This document shows, in pieces, positions 34,717 to 43,833 of a stretch of 44,142 nt of DNA. The position numbers and the translations under genes were made by a program. The DNA lies in assembly GCA_022448425.1 (NCBI GenBank), contig JAKVCY010000136.1, forward strand, positions 1 to 44,142, written 5' to 3'. The stretch comes from Thalassotalea sp. (GTDB taxonomy: Bacteria; Pseudomonadota; Gammaproteobacteria; Enterobacterales; Alteromonadaceae). The notes below the pieces were generated by a model. That model was given only the letters and a program-made list of their open reading frames with translations. It searched no databases and had not been told where the DNA came from. How positions within the stretch are numbered: the first letter of the stretch is position 1; every line of letters begins with the position of its first letter.

Positions 34717-35460
34717 ATGGATAAGATGCTTTATATCGCGATGAGCGGTGCCAAACAAAATATGCATGCCTTATCGGTAAACGCAAATAACCTAGCGAAT
34801 GCTAAGACGACTGGCTTCAAAGCAGATTTAGCACAGGCGCGCACTATGCAGGCGTTTGGTGAAGGTATGCCGACTCGCATATTTTCAATGACCGAACGAG
34901 CTAGCCAAAACTTTGACAGCGGCTCGCTAATTACAACTGGTCGAGACTTAGACGTTGCTATTCAAGGTGACGGATGGTTGGCAGTGCAAACAGCGGATGG
35001 TACTGAAGCATACACACGTTCTGGACAACTTAGGGTAACAGAAGCTGGTGCACTAGAGACGATGGGTGGTGACCTTGTCGTAGGCGAGGCTGGCCCAGTA
35101 TTCCTTCCTTTGCCAGTAAGTAATATCAACATTTCCAACGACGGCACTATTGTTGTTCGCCCAGAAGGTGCTCCTGCTAATGCGCTCGAAGAAGTGGGCC
35201 GCATAAAAATGGTCAACCCTGACGTACGACAAATCGAAAAGGATACTGATGGCCTATTCCGCCGTAAAGACGGTAACGTTGAACAGGCCGATATTACAGT
35301 TCAGCTGCGAAGCGGCATGCTTGAATCAAGTAATGTCAACCCAGTTAACGAAATGACAGACATGATTGCATTACAACGCCAGTTTGAAATGCAACTTAAA
35401 CTCATGAAAACAGCAGAAGAGATTGATTCAGCAAGTTCTTCGTTATTGCGTGCTTTCTAA
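34717..35460 (+). CDS. flgF: Flagellar basal-body rod protein FlgF
   Basis: A 247-residue rod protein. N-terminal LSVNANNLANAKTTGFKADLAQARTM and GDGWLAV are family marks; the C-terminus has SSNVNPVNEMTDMIALQRQFEMQLKLMKTAEE. The ATG at 34717 gives the standard MDKMLYIAMSGA start, with GGA seven bases upstream; in-frame TTG codons at 34702 and 34705 are rejected. First gene of the second rod/hook operon. Confidence 0.94.
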   Translation: MDKMLYIAMSGAKQNMHALSVNANNLANAKTTGFKADLAQARTMQAFGEGMPTRIFSMTERASQNFDSGSLITTGRDLDVAIQGDGWLAVQTADGTEAYTRSGQLRVTEAGALETMGGDLVVGEAGPVFLPLPVSNINISNDGTIVVRPEGAPANALEEVGRIKMVNPDVRQIEKDTDGLFRRKDGNVEQADITVQLRSGMLESSNVNPVNEMTDMIALQRQFEMQLKLMKTAEEIDSASSSLLRAF

Positions 35461-35482
35461 TTTAATTTTTACGAGGTGAAGT

Positions 35483-36271
35483 ATGAACCCAGCTTTATGG
35501 ATTAGTAAAACCGGTTTAGATGCGCAAACAAAGGATATTGCTGTTATCTCAAATAACTTAGCCAACGCTAGTACAGTTGGTTTTAAGAAAAGCCGCGCGG
35601 TGTTTGAAGACTTGCTTTATCAAACAATCAATCAACCAGGTGGCAGAAGTGCACAAGACACAGAAATGCCTTCAGGTTTAATGCTAGGTGCGGGCTCGAA
35701 AGTAGTCGCAACACAAAAAATTCACACCCAAGGCGACATGGTCACGACGGACAATTCGTTAGACATCATGATTCAAGGTGACGGTTTTTTTGAGATTCTA
35801 ATGCCAGATGGCACTGCCGCTTATACACGTAATGGCCAATTCACTATGGACGAAGAAGGTAACATCGTTACTCCTGGTGCTGGGTACCTGATGCAGCCAC
35901 AAATTACTATTCCGGAAGATGCACTAGCTATCAATATTTCGCAAGATGGTGAAGTCTCTGTGCGCTTGCAAGGACAAGCAGAAAATGCAGTAGTTGGGCA
36001 AATTAATACGGTGAACTTTATTAACCCAACCGGCTTAGAGCCAATAGGGCAAAACTTATTTACTGAAACTGCGGTAAGCGGTGCACCGACCGAGGGTGTT
36101 CCTGGTTTAGAAGGTTACGGTATGTTGGTACAAGGAGCGCTAGAGACCTCAAATGTGAATACTACGGAAGAACTGGTCAACTTGATTGAAAGCCAACGTG
36201 TGTATGAAATGAATTCAAAAGTAATTTCGGCCGTCGATCAAATGCTTAGCTACATCAATCAGCAGCTTTAA
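35483..36271 (+). CDS. flgG: Flagellar basal-body distal rod protein FlgG
   Basis: A 262-residue distal rod subunit, the usual length. MNPALWISKTGLDAQTKDIAVISNNLANASTVGFKKSRAVFEDLLYQ is diagnostic, as are GDGFFEI and C-terminal LETSNVNTTEELVNLIESQRVYEMNSKVISAVDQML. GAGGTGAAG is the ribosome site. flgH follows after 14 bases. Confidence 0.97.
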   Translation: MNPALWISKTGLDAQTKDIAVISNNLANASTVGFKKSRAVFEDLLYQTINQPGGRSAQDTEMPSGLMLGAGSKVVATQKIHTQGDMVTTDNSLDIMIQGDGFFEILMPDGTAAYTRNGQFTMDEEGNIVTPGAGYLMQPQITIPEDALAINISQDGEVSVRLQGQAENAVVGQINTVNFINPTGLEPIGQNLFTETAVSGAPTEGVPGLEGYGMLVQGALETSNVNTTEELVNLIESQRVYEMNSKVISAVDQMLSYINQQL

Positions 36272-36285
36272 TTAAGGGGTTGATC

Positions 36286-36966
36286 ATGAAACGTTTTGTC
36301 GCACTAATGACTGTTCTTTTATTGGCGGGTTGTGCCAGTAATCAGCAGTCAAAGATATTGCCGAATGATCCTGATTTTGCACCAATCTTACCTGAGCCAG
36401 AAGAGGCATCAGTCGTACCTACAGGGTCACTGTTTCGTACGAACTATGTGAACAATATCTATTCTGACTCTAAAGCGCACCGTGTGGGCGATATTATCTC
36501 GGTTATTTTAAGTGAAAGCACGCAAGCACAAAAAAATGCGAAGACAGAGCTCAGTAAAGAAAACAGTGCAACGCTCGATCCTATCACTGGTTTTGGTGGT
36601 CAGTCGATAAACTTCAAAGGTGATACTATTCAGTTTGGGTACAATCAAGTTAATGATTTTACGGGTGATTCTAAAGCGAACCAGGGCAACAGCCTAAGCG
36701 GTAATATCTCTGTTCACGTTTTACGCGTATTGCCAAACGGCAACCTAATGATTCGTGGTGAGAAGTGGATGACACTAAACAATGGCGATGAGTATATTCG
36801 TTTAACTGGCATTATTCGCCCACAAGATATTACCTCTGAGAATACCATTATTTCGAACAAAGTTGCCAACGCACGCATCCAATATGCCGGCACAGGTACG
36901 TTTGCCGATGTGCAAGAGCAAGGTTGGTTATCTCGCTTCTTTAATAGCACATGGTGGCCACTTTAA
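36286..36966 (+). CDS. flgH: Flagellar L-ring lipoprotein FlgH
   Basis: A 226-residue outer-membrane lipoprotein that forms the L ring. The signal peptide ends in lipobox LAGC with Cys16. The conserved stretches are YSDSKAHRVGDIISVIL, SLSGNISVHVLRVLPNGNLMIRGEKWM and GIIRPQDITSENTIISNKVANARI. The start is ATG at 36286, six bases after AAGGGG; the upstream in-frame TTG at 36280 is rejected. Next gene flgI encodes the partner P ring. Confidence 0.96.
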   Translation: MKRFVALMTVLLLAGCASNQQSKILPNDPDFAPILPEPEEASVVPTGSLFRTNYVNNIYSDSKAHRVGDIISVILSESTQAQKNAKTELSKENSATLDPITGFGGQSINFKGDTIQFGYNQVNDFTGDSKANQGNSLSGNISVHVLRVLPNGNLMIRGEKWMTLNNGDEYIRLTGIIRPQDITSENTIISNKVANARIQYAGTGTFADVQEQGWLSRFFNSTWWPL

Positions 36967-36987
36967 GGCGGAATTAAGGGGTTAATG

Positions 36988-38112
36988 ATGAATAAATTTA
37001 AACGTATTTGTGGTTTCATATTAACAGGCTTAATGCTCCCATCATTTATTGTTGTAGCGAGCCTAAGTCAAACCGCAAACGCGCAGCGAATAAAAGATCT
37101 AGCCGATATCCAAGGCGTAAGATCAAATCAGTTGGTTGGTTACGGTTTAGTTGTAGGTCTTCCTGGTACAGGTGAGAGCAGCCCATTTACTGAGCAAAGT
37201 TTTAAGACCATGCTAAGTAACTTCGGTATTACGATGCCTGCTAACTTAAAGCCAAAGATTAAAAATGTGGCCGCTGTTGCTGTGCATGCTGAACTGCCTG
37301 CTTTTGCTAAGCCAGGACAAAATATTGACGTGACTGTTTCATCTATGGGCAGCGCTCAAAGTCTTCGGGGCGGCACGTTATTACAGACTATTTTGATGGG
37401 TATCGATGGTAATGCTTATGCTGTAGCTCAAGGTAGTGTTGTCGTTAGTGGTTTAGGCGCTGAAGGTTTAGATGGTTCTAGAATCGTCATCAATACACCA
37501 ACTGTTGGCCGAATAGCAAACGGGGCATCTGTAGAGCGTGAAATCAAGTCGCCATTCATGACTGGCGATCACATCACGCTAAACCTGAGAGATTCTGATT
37601 TTACAACAGCAAAACGTATGGCAGACACCATTAACGATTTTGTTGCTGGAACGGCAAGAGCTGTCGACGGGACTTCAGTAAAGGTTACCGCACCTCGCGA
37701 CGCTGCTGACCGAGTAAGCTTTCTTTCTATGATTGAAAATCTAGAGTTTGAACCAGATTCACCAGCAGCAAAAGTTATCGTTAACTCACGCACTGGCACA
37801 ATTGTTATTGGCGCGGAAGTCCGTTTACTTGCTGCTGCTATTACCCATGGTGGTATTACGGTAACGATCAACGAGAGCCAAGAAGTCTCTCAGCCTGATG
37901 CCTTTGCTGATGGTGACACGGTGGTCACGCAAAACTCAATTGTCGATGTTGCACAGGATGATTCAAGAATGTTTGTATTCAATCCGGGCGTGTCTCTGGA
38001 TACATTAGTACGTGCGATAAATGAAGTGGGCGCGGCGCCAGGTGACGTGATGGCAATTCTCGAAGCATTAGAGCAAGCAGGCGCGTTGCGCGGCGAGCTC
38101 ATCATAATCTAG
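36988..38112 (+). CDS. flgI: Flagellar P-ring protein FlgI
   Basis: A 374-residue periplasmic P-ring subunit. A Sec signal peptide is cleaved near ANA/QR. The mature N-terminus [30 protein letters not shown] and the C-terminal [31 protein letters not shown] are highly conserved. The ATG at 36988 has AAGGGG six bases upstream and is preferred to the adjacent ATG at 36985. Its assembly requires FlgA, encoded leftward in this window. Confidence 0.97.
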   Translation: MNKFKRICGFILTGLMLPSFIVVASLSQTANAQRIKDLADIQGVRSNQLVGYGLVVGLPGTGESSPFTEQSFKTMLSNFGITMPANLKPKIKNVAAVAVHAELPAFAKPGQNIDVTVSSMGSAQSLRGGTLLQTILMGIDGNAYAVAQGSVVVSGLGAEGLDGSRIVINTPTVGRIANGASVEREIKSPFMTGDHITLNLRDSDFTTAKRMADTINDFVAGTARAVDGTSVKVTAPRDAADRVSFLSMIENLEFEPDSPAAKVIVNSRTGTIVIGAEVRLLAAAITHGGITVTINESQEVSQPDAFADGDTVVTQNSIVDVAQDDSRMFVFNPGVSLDTLVRAINEVGAAPGDVMAILEALEQAGALRGELIII

Positions 38113-38127
38113 CTGAGTACTGATGCA

Positions 38128-39093
38128 ATGGACACTAAGTTAGCTGACGCTCGTAACTTCCTTGATATTAATGGCTTAAACAGTATTCGTCAGCAGTCAA
38201 AAGAAACTGACGAAGTCTCGAAGAAAGCGGCACTAAAAGAAGCTGCGCAGCAATTCGAAGCAATTTTTATGCAAATGTTACTAAAAAGCATGCGTCAAGC
38301 TGAAGACGTGCTGGCTGCCGATAGTCCATTTAATTCGCAAACAACAAAGTTTTATCGCGACATGCATGATCAGCAGTTGGCAGTCAATATGTCTGCCAAT
38401 GGTACGCTAGGTTTAGCCGAGTTAATTGAGCGCCAGTTAGGCGGAGGAGATGATACCTTTACGCCTAGTTCTGTTCTACGCACTGACACAGCACCTATCG
38501 CAGCTAACCCTTCCTCTTACAATGAGAAGTTTGCTGAGCAATTTATCCAAGGATCGTCAAGAGATCGTCAGATCAATACTTCTGAGGTTCAGCCTGAATC
38601 ATTACTGAAGAGAACACCTGAGTTCAATACACCAAAAGACTTTGTCACTGCGCTTTCCGAGCCTGCTAAAATGGCAGAGAGTCAGTTAGGCGTGCCATTT
38701 CAAGTTGTTATAGCTCAAGCGGCCTTAGAGACGGGCTGGGGGCAGAAAGTTATTCAAAAAAATGACGGTAACAGCTCTAATAATTTATTCAATATAAAAG
38801 CCGATCACCGTTGGACTGGTGAAAAAATTCATAAGAATACACTAGAGTATGAAAACGGCGCTATGGTCAAGAAGAATGAGCCTTTCAGGGCGTATGAGTC
38901 TATCAAAGATAGTGTCAAAGACTATGTTTCTTTCCTTTCGAATGGCACTCGTTATCAAGAAGCTTTATCACAACCATCAAATGTGGAACATTTCCTGCAA
39001 GAAATTCAGAAAGCGGGCTACGCGACGGATCCTAACTATGCTGAAAAAATTCAGGGGACGTTGAAAACAGTCACGCGATTACTTTCGGACTAA
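38128..39093 (+). CDS. flgJ: Flagellar rod-cap and peptidoglycan hydrolase FlgJ
   Basis: 321 residues. The N-terminal rod-cap domain (about 35-110) has EAAQQFEAIFMQMLLKSMRQ and FYRDMHDQQLAV. The C-terminal glucosaminidase/muramidase domain (about 165-315) has AQAALETGWGQKVI with probable catalytic Glu201, NLFNIKADHRW and FRAYESIKDSVKDYVSFL. It caps the rod and opens the peptidoglycan for it. The start lacks a strong ribosome site; it lies 15 bases after flgI. Confidence 0.95.
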   Translation: MDTKLADARNFLDINGLNSIRQQSKETDEVSKKAALKEAAQQFEAIFMQMLLKSMRQAEDVLAADSPFNSQTTKFYRDMHDQQLAVNMSANGTLGLAELIERQLGGGDDTFTPSSVLRTDTAPIAANPSSYNEKFAEQFIQGSSRDRQINTSEVQPESLLKRTPEFNTPKDFVTALSEPAKMAESQLGVPFQVVIAQAALETGWGQKVIQKNDGNSSNNLFNIKADHRWTGEKIHKNTLEYENGAMVKKNEPFRAYESIKDSVKDYVSFLSNGTRYQEALSQPSNVEHFLQEIQKAGYATDPNYAEKIQGTLKTVTRLLSD

Positions 39094-39116
39094 TTGAGTC
39101 CATCTGAATTTTGTGT

Positions 39117-39143
39117 GCTATTGAGCTTTAAGAACTCGATAGC
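39117..39143 (+). other. Stem-loop just upstream of the flgK ribosome site
   Basis: GCTATTGAG (39117-39125) pairs over nine bases (one G-T) with CTCGATAGC (39135-39143), around a 9-nt loop. The AAGGAG ribosome site of flgK starts two bases later at 39145. No T-run follows, so it is not a terminator. A role in mRNA stability or flgK translation is inference. Confidence 0.55.
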
Positions 39144-39158
39144 CAAGGAGTGTAGCGA

Positions 39159-41120
39159 ATGTCGGTTAATTTGTACCAAACTGGGGTGAGCGGTTTATTA
39201 TCAGCTCAACAGCAGTTGGCAACAACAGGCCACAATATTGCCAACGTAAATACCGAAGGGTACAGTCGTCAGCGCGCTGAGCAGAGTCCCCAACTCGGGA
39301 TATACAATGGTGATAACTACATTGGCTCTGGTACTTACGTCACAGACATTCGTCGAATCTATGACGAATTTGCTCAAAAAGAGCAACTACTCAACCAAAC
39401 TAATTTAGGTTTTGCTGACGGCTTAAGCCTTAGCCTTGATCAACTTAACAATATTACCAGTAGTTCTGGTGAATCTATCAATTCAAGTATTGAACAGTTC
39501 TACGTATCAATTAATGCTATTGCAGATGACCCAAGTAATTTAGGTCTCAGAAATATGGCGCTCAGCCAAGCTGGTATTCTAGCGAGTAATTTCAATTCGA
39601 TTAATAGCCAATTCGATCAGCTTGAGAAATCTGTGAACGGTGAGATTGAACAGATTGCCTCACAAATTACTGAAATCGCTCAAGAACTTGCCAACATTAA
39701 CGATCAGGTGCTTCAAAATAGAAGCTTCAACGAAGCTGGTCAGCCAAACGACCTTCTAGATGCACGCGATCGACTTATTTCTGAATTGAGTCAGTATACT
39801 CAGGTAAACGCTATTGAAGATCAAAATGGCGTATTGACCGTGATGATTGGTAATGGCACGACATTGGTTTCTGGCCAAGCTGCCATGGCGGTTGAAGTAA
39901 AATCTGGAGATCCAGACGCCAACCAAACATCACTTGAATTAGTTAGTGGCTCAACAAGATTAGTACTAGATAAAACTAAAGTGGGTGGTGAACTTGGTGC
40001 TAAGTTTCAATACCGAGATGAAAATTTAAAACAAGCTCGAGCAGATATCGACAGAATAGCGACGGCAATTTCATACACATTTAATGATCTGCAAGCACAG
40101 GGCTTAGAGCTTAACGGTCAACAAGGCACAGATATATTTACTGATGTGAACTCGACAACGCTTGTTCAAGGGCGAATGCAGGAATTTTCTGATAACACAG
40201 GCTCACTGGTGGGTGAGATTCACATAACGGACTTAACTCAGCTATCTAGCGACGAGTTTGAAATAGAATTTGATGGTGCTAACTACCAACTACTGAATTT
40301 AAATACTGGCAGCACTACCATACTTGGTGCTACGGGTACAGGCCCATTTGCAACTACTTTCGGCTTTGAGTTCGTTGAAGGGGCTGGGGCACCAGCAGCA
40401 GGCGACAAGTTTTTAGTTCGGCCGGGTGAAAATAGTGCTGCGCTCATCGCTCAAGTACTCACTAATGGCGAGGGGATTGCGGCAAGCAGTGCTATCGAAG
40501 TTACGGCATCGGACAATAATATTAGTGCTGGTAACATTCAAATTACTAATGTAACAGATCCACTGACGGCACAATCAACAGCACCACTGCGTGTTGAGGT
40601 GCTAGAAGCCCCAGCAGGAACGTACACGTATAATATCTATAACGACAATACCAACGCCGTACTACAAACTGGCGCACATACACCGCCTCAGACAGTTATC
40701 ACTGGATTTGCAGGTGCCTTCGATATTGAGATTAATGGCGACTTATCAGGTCTAGCACCGAATTCGCCGGAAACCTTTACAATTAATGATGCCTTTGGCT
40801 TAGGCAATGGAACCAATGCTTTCGCGATGGCTGATACGAAAGATCAGGGATTAATAAATAACGGTCGTGAGACATTCAATCAGAGTTTAGCGATTTCAAC
40901 AGCTAAGGTTGGTACAGATGCTAAGTCTGCAGAACTCGTCGCCGATACCGCAGATGCGCTTTATACCCAGTCTTACAATCGAAACCAAGAAGTTAAGGGT
41001 GTGAACTTAGATGAAGAAGCGGCAAATTTACTAAGGTTTCAGCAAGCTTACCAAGCCTCTTCACGAATTGTATCTGTGGCAAGTGAAATATTTGACACAC
41101 TACTTGCCGCAGCGCGTTAG
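39159..41120 (+). CDS. flgK: Flagellar hook-filament junction protein 1 FlgK
   Basis: 653 residues. N-terminal D0/D1 begins SGLLSAQQQLATTGHNIANVNTEGYSRQR, the FlgK signature. The C-terminal SYNRNQEVKGVNLDEEAANLLRFQQAYQASSRIVSVASEIFDTLL forms the matching helix. The middle (about 330-560) is a long Thr/Asn/Gly-rich surface region, making the protein about 100 residues longer than E. coli FlgK (547). It is exported with FlgN. flgL follows after nine bases. Confidence 0.96.
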   Translation: MSVNLYQTGVSGLLSAQQQLATTGHNIANVNTEGYSRQRAEQSPQLGIYNGDNYIGSGTYVTDIRRIYDEFAQKEQLLNQTNLGFADGLSLSLDQLNNITSSSGESINSSIEQFYVSINAIADDPSNLGLRNMALSQAGILASNFNSINSQFDQLEKSVNGEIEQIASQITEIAQELANINDQVLQNRSFNEAGQPNDLLDARDRLISELSQYTQVNAIEDQNGVLTVMIGNGTTLVSGQAAMAVEVKSGDPDANQTSLELVSGSTRLVLDKTKVGGELGAKFQYRDENLKQARADIDRIATAISYTFNDLQAQGLELNGQQGTDIFTDVNSTTLVQGRMQEFSDNTGSLVGEIHITDLTQLSSDEFEIEFDGANYQLLNLNTGSTTILGATGTGPFATTFGFEFVEGAGAPAAGDKFLVRPGENSAALIAQVLTNGEGIAASSAIEVTASDNNISAGNIQITNVTDPLTAQSTAPLRVEVLEAPAGTYTYNIYNDNTNAVLQTGAHTPPQTVITGFAGAFDIEINGDLSGLAPNSPETFTINDAFGLGNGTNAFAMADTKDQGLINNGRETFNQSLAISTAKVGTDAKSAELVADTADALYTQSYNRNQEVKGVNLDEEAANLLRFQQAYQASSRIVSVASEIFDTLLAAAR

Positions 41121-41129
41121 GAGTGATCC

Positions 41130-42338
41130 ATGAGAGTTTCTACATCACAAATTTTTATGCAAAGCACGACATTCATGATGAACAATGAGTCGGCTTTAAA
41201 CGAACAGTCTGCTTATTTGTCTTCGGGTAAGCAAGTGCTTACGGCAAAAGACAATGGTGTGCAATATGGCACATTGATAGGCTACAAAGATGAACTTCAA
41301 AACATTGATCTATATCGCCGAAACATCACTCAGGCGACCAATCGCAATTCTTTGTCAGAGGTTTCTTTTTCGTCTGCACAGGATATTTTAAATCAAGTTA
41401 AACAAAGGGTTATTCAAGCAAATAATGGCTCAATGTCTGATGACGATCGAACAGCACTTTCAGAGCAGCTGCGTCAAAACTTAGAACAAATGCTAGATAT
41501 TGCTAATGTGAAGGATGAAACTGGTGGTTTTGTTTTCTCTGGTTACCAAATCGATCAACAACCGTTTACGATTCAGCCAGACAATACGGTTGTTTACAAC
41601 GGTGATAACGGTGTACGAGAGCTGAAAATTTCGCAAAGCGTCAATGTTCCTCTTAATCAGCCAGGAGACGAGGCATTTATGCTAGTCGACAACGCTTTAG
41701 GCGATTTCAGTGCTGAATATACAAATAGTTCTAGCGAAATATTTGTAAATAGAGCGGTAATCTCAGACCGGGGAGTATATAACGATAATGCGCCATATAC
41801 ACTGGACTTCACCGATACTAATGGTGATGGCAATATCGAGTTGACGATTACCGATAGCACCGCTGCTACCACTACATTCGATCCTTATGTTGCTGGTCAA
41901 GATTATGGTTTTCCTGGTATGGAAGTTTCAATCGATGGTACTCCACAAGTTGGTGACCAAGTTGTTTTAACTAGTGAACCTAATGTCAGTGTGTTCGAAG
42001 CGATAAAACAAGCAATTGATTGGATAAATGTTCCTACACCGGCGAATACGACTGAGGAGCATAAAGCGAGCTATGGTCAAGTGTTGAGTCAAATAAATGC
42101 CTCGCTTAACCATATATCTACTCGACAAGGTGATGCAGGTATTAACTTGCAATTGTTGCAAACACAAACGCAGTATCATCAAGACAATGAATTGTTGATG
42201 GAGCAAGGGCGCTCTTCTATTGAAGATTTGGATTATGCCACAGCTATTACCCGGTTTGAGCAGTCTAGAGTTGCATTACAGGCAGCGCAGCAAACTTACT
42301 CTAGGGTTCAAGGCTTGAGTTTGTTTAATTACCTATAA
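41130..42338 (+). CDS. flgL: Flagellar hook-filament junction protein 3 FlgL
   Basis: 402 residues with a flagellin-like N-terminus (MRVSTSQIFMQSTTFMMNNESALNEQSAYLSSGKQV) and C-terminus (IEDLDYATAITRFEQSRVALQAAQQTYSRVQGLSLFNYL). Longer than E. coli FlgL (317); the extra residues are in the surface region (about 190-300). Last gene of the flgFGHIJKL unit; a strong terminator follows at 42387. Confidence 0.95.
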   Translation: MRVSTSQIFMQSTTFMMNNESALNEQSAYLSSGKQVLTAKDNGVQYGTLIGYKDELQNIDLYRRNITQATNRNSLSEVSFSSAQDILNQVKQRVIQANNGSMSDDDRTALSEQLRQNLEQMLDIANVKDETGGFVFSGYQIDQQPFTIQPDNTVVYNGDNGVRELKISQSVNVPLNQPGDEAFMLVDNALGDFSAEYTNSSSEIFVNRAVISDRGVYNDNAPYTLDFTDTNGDGNIELTITDSTAATTTFDPYVAGQDYGFPGMEVSIDGTPQVGDQVVLTSEPNVSVFEAIKQAIDWINVPTPANTTEEHKASYGQVLSQINASLNHISTRQGDAGINLQLLQTQTQYHQDNELLMEQGRSSIEDLDYATAITRFEQSRVALQAAQQTYSRVQGLSLFNYL

Positions 42339-42386
42339 ATAAAACGGATAATGAGTGCTGTGGAATAGATGGCAAGTATTTCGAAG

Positions 42387-42417
42387 AAAAAGCGGCAAGC
42401 ATTTGCCGCTTTTTTTA
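42387..42417 (+). terminator. Terminator after flgL
   Basis: AAAAAGCGGCAA (42387-42398) pairs with TTGCCGCTTTTT (42403-42414), with a 4-nt loop and a continuing T-run. It insulates flagellin 1 from the upstream operon. Confidence 0.92.
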
Positions 42418-42546
42418 TGGTCGCTTTAACACGTCTTTTTCTTTCCACAGCCAGTTAAGGAAAAAGAGGTTCAATCCCCCTTGTTTTAAGCCCTGTAGAA
42501 ACATCGAAAAGAACTTTTTATCATTATTTTTAGATGGTTTTATATT

Positions 42547-42563
42547 TTGGCATCACCTTTGCT
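42547..42563 (+). promoter_or_regulatory. Sigma54-type promoter of flagellin 1
   Basis: TTGGCAT at -24 and TTTGCT at -12, with GG (42549-42550) and GC (42561-42562) exactly 10 bases apart. It lies about 40 bases ahead of the ATG. It resembles the RpoN promoter of Vibrio flaA. No FliA box is seen in this 264-base gap. Confidence 0.85.
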
Positions 42564-42602
42564 GTACAGCTAGTGTCAAAAATATAACTACGAGGGGTCA
42601 TC

Positions 42603-43586
42603 ATGGCTTTATACGTAAACAGTAACATCAGTGCGCTGAATGCACAGCGTCAGTTAAGCAACTCTGGTAATGCATTAGATACGTCATTCAAGCGTTTATC
42701 GTCTGGTTTACGTATTAACAGTGCTGCTGACGATGCAGCCGGTCTACAAATTTCTGACCGCTTGCAATCTCAAATTTTAGGCCTTAACCAAGGTAACCGT
42801 AACGCAAACGACGGTATCTCTCTGGCACAAACCGCTGAGGGTGCCATGGATGAGGTTACACAAATGTTCCAACGTATTCGTGTACTAGCGCAACAAGCGG
42901 CTAATGGTTCTAATACGGATGATGATAGACTAGCTCTTCAGCAAGAGATTCGTGCTTTATCTGAAGAGGTCAATCGCGTCGCTTCTGACACGACGTTTGG
43001 TGGGCAAAACCTATTGGACGGGTCATATGCTGCAAGTTTCCAGGTCGGTGCTGATGCAGTTCAGACTATTGGTTTCTCAATGAAGACGGTGGGTAGCACT
43101 GATGCTGGTCCAGATAATAGCCTTTCTAGTAATGGCGGCTTTACTATATCTGGTATTGCAGGTATTGCATCTCAAGTAGCAGGTGCTTCGCTATCAACAC
43201 GATTAGCAGGACTTAGTACTATTAATGGCTCAACGGGTATTGCGGCAAACTACGACTTTTCTAATGTCTTTACTGCCGATGGTATATCTGTTTCGAGTCA
43301 AGCTGCTGCACAGGCTGTATTAGCTGGTGTAGACGCTATGATAGCTGTATTGGATAAGAAGCGTGCGGAGCTCGGTGCTGTTCAAAACCGATTCCAATCT
43401 ACTATTCGAAACCAAGCAAATATTTCGGAAAACTTATCGGCAGCGAAATCTCGAATTAAAGATGCAGATTTTGCCGCAGAAACAGCTGCATTGACGAGAA
43501 ACCAGATTCTACAACAAGCTTCGCAGACAATACTTGGTCAAGCGAACCAACGTCCTCAGGCGGCATTGAGTTTACTACAGGGCTAG
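42603..43586 (+). CDS. fliC: Flagellin 1
   Basis: A 327-residue flagellin. The N-terminal D0/D1 region ([44 protein letters not shown]) and C-terminal D0/D1 (KSRIKDADFAAETAALTRNQILQQASQTILGQAN) are intact; the variable region (about 175-240) is short, so the filament surface domains are small. ACGAGGGG is the ribosome site. It is monocistronic: sigma54 promoter before it, terminator after it. The first 103 residues are 93/103 identical to flagellin 2. Expected on the filament next to the hook, by analogy with RpoN-dependent FlaA. Confidence 0.95.
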   Translation: MALYVNSNISALNAQRQLSNSGNALDTSFKRLSSGLRINSAADDAAGLQISDRLQSQILGLNQGNRNANDGISLAQTAEGAMDEVTQMFQRIRVLAQQAANGSNTDDDRLALQQEIRALSEEVNRVASDTTFGGQNLLDGSYAASFQVGADAVQTIGFSMKTVGSTDAGPDNSLSSNGGFTISGIAGIASQVAGASLSTRLAGLSTINGSTGIAANYDFSNVFTADGISVSSQAAAQAVLAGVDAMIAVLDKKRAELGAVQNRFQSTIRNQANISENLSAAKSRIKDADFAAETAALTRNQILQQASQTILGQANQRPQAALSLLQG

Positions 43587-43618
43587 TATTAGCTCTCTTT
43601 ACAATTAGCGACAGTAAG

Positions 43619-43649
43619 AACCCCGAAAGTAATATTTTTGGGGTTTTTT
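43619..43649 (+). terminator. Terminator after flagellin 1
   Basis: AACCCCGAAA (43619-43628) pairs with TTTTGGGGTT (43636-43645), loop GTAATAT, followed by TTTTTT. It lies 33 bases after the stop. Confidence 0.9.
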
Positions 43650-43705
43650 CTATTTAAAAAAACAGTGGTTTGATAAATAAATAATAAAAAATACTTAATT
43701 TACCC

Positions 43706-43732
43706 TAAAGGAAAAAAAATTAGCGCCGATAA
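43706..43732 (+). promoter_or_regulatory. Sigma28 (FliA) promoter of flagellin 2
   Basis: TAAA (43706-43709), 15 bases and GCCGATAA (43725-43732) match the FliA consensus exactly. It lies about 100 bases ahead of the flagellin 2 start, leaving a leader of roughly 90 bases. Confidence 0.9.
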
Positions 43733-43767
43733 GATGGTTGTTCGGGGTTGAGAGCTTCGAGCAGAGG

Positions 43768-43789
43768 ACTAACGGGTGAGAGCGTTAGT
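43768..43789 (+). other. Hairpin in the flagellin 2 mRNA leader
   Basis: ACTAACG (43768-43774) and CGTTAGT (43783-43789) form a perfect 7-bp stem with loop GGTGAGAG. It falls inside the predicted leader, 44 bases before the ATG. A GGA immediately 5' (43766-43768) could be part of a CsrA-type site, which is inference only. Confidence 0.5.
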
Positions 43790-43833
43790 GCCTTTATTCA
43801 AACTATGTTAAACCGAGTAAAGAGAGTATTATT

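Noticed and set aside
31650-39260. Repeated SNNIAN-like coding motif at several places (flgB, flgC, flgE, flgF, flgG, flgK)
   Set aside because: This is the shared rod/hook protein N-terminal motif of paralogous flagellar genes, not a DNA repeat or mobile element.
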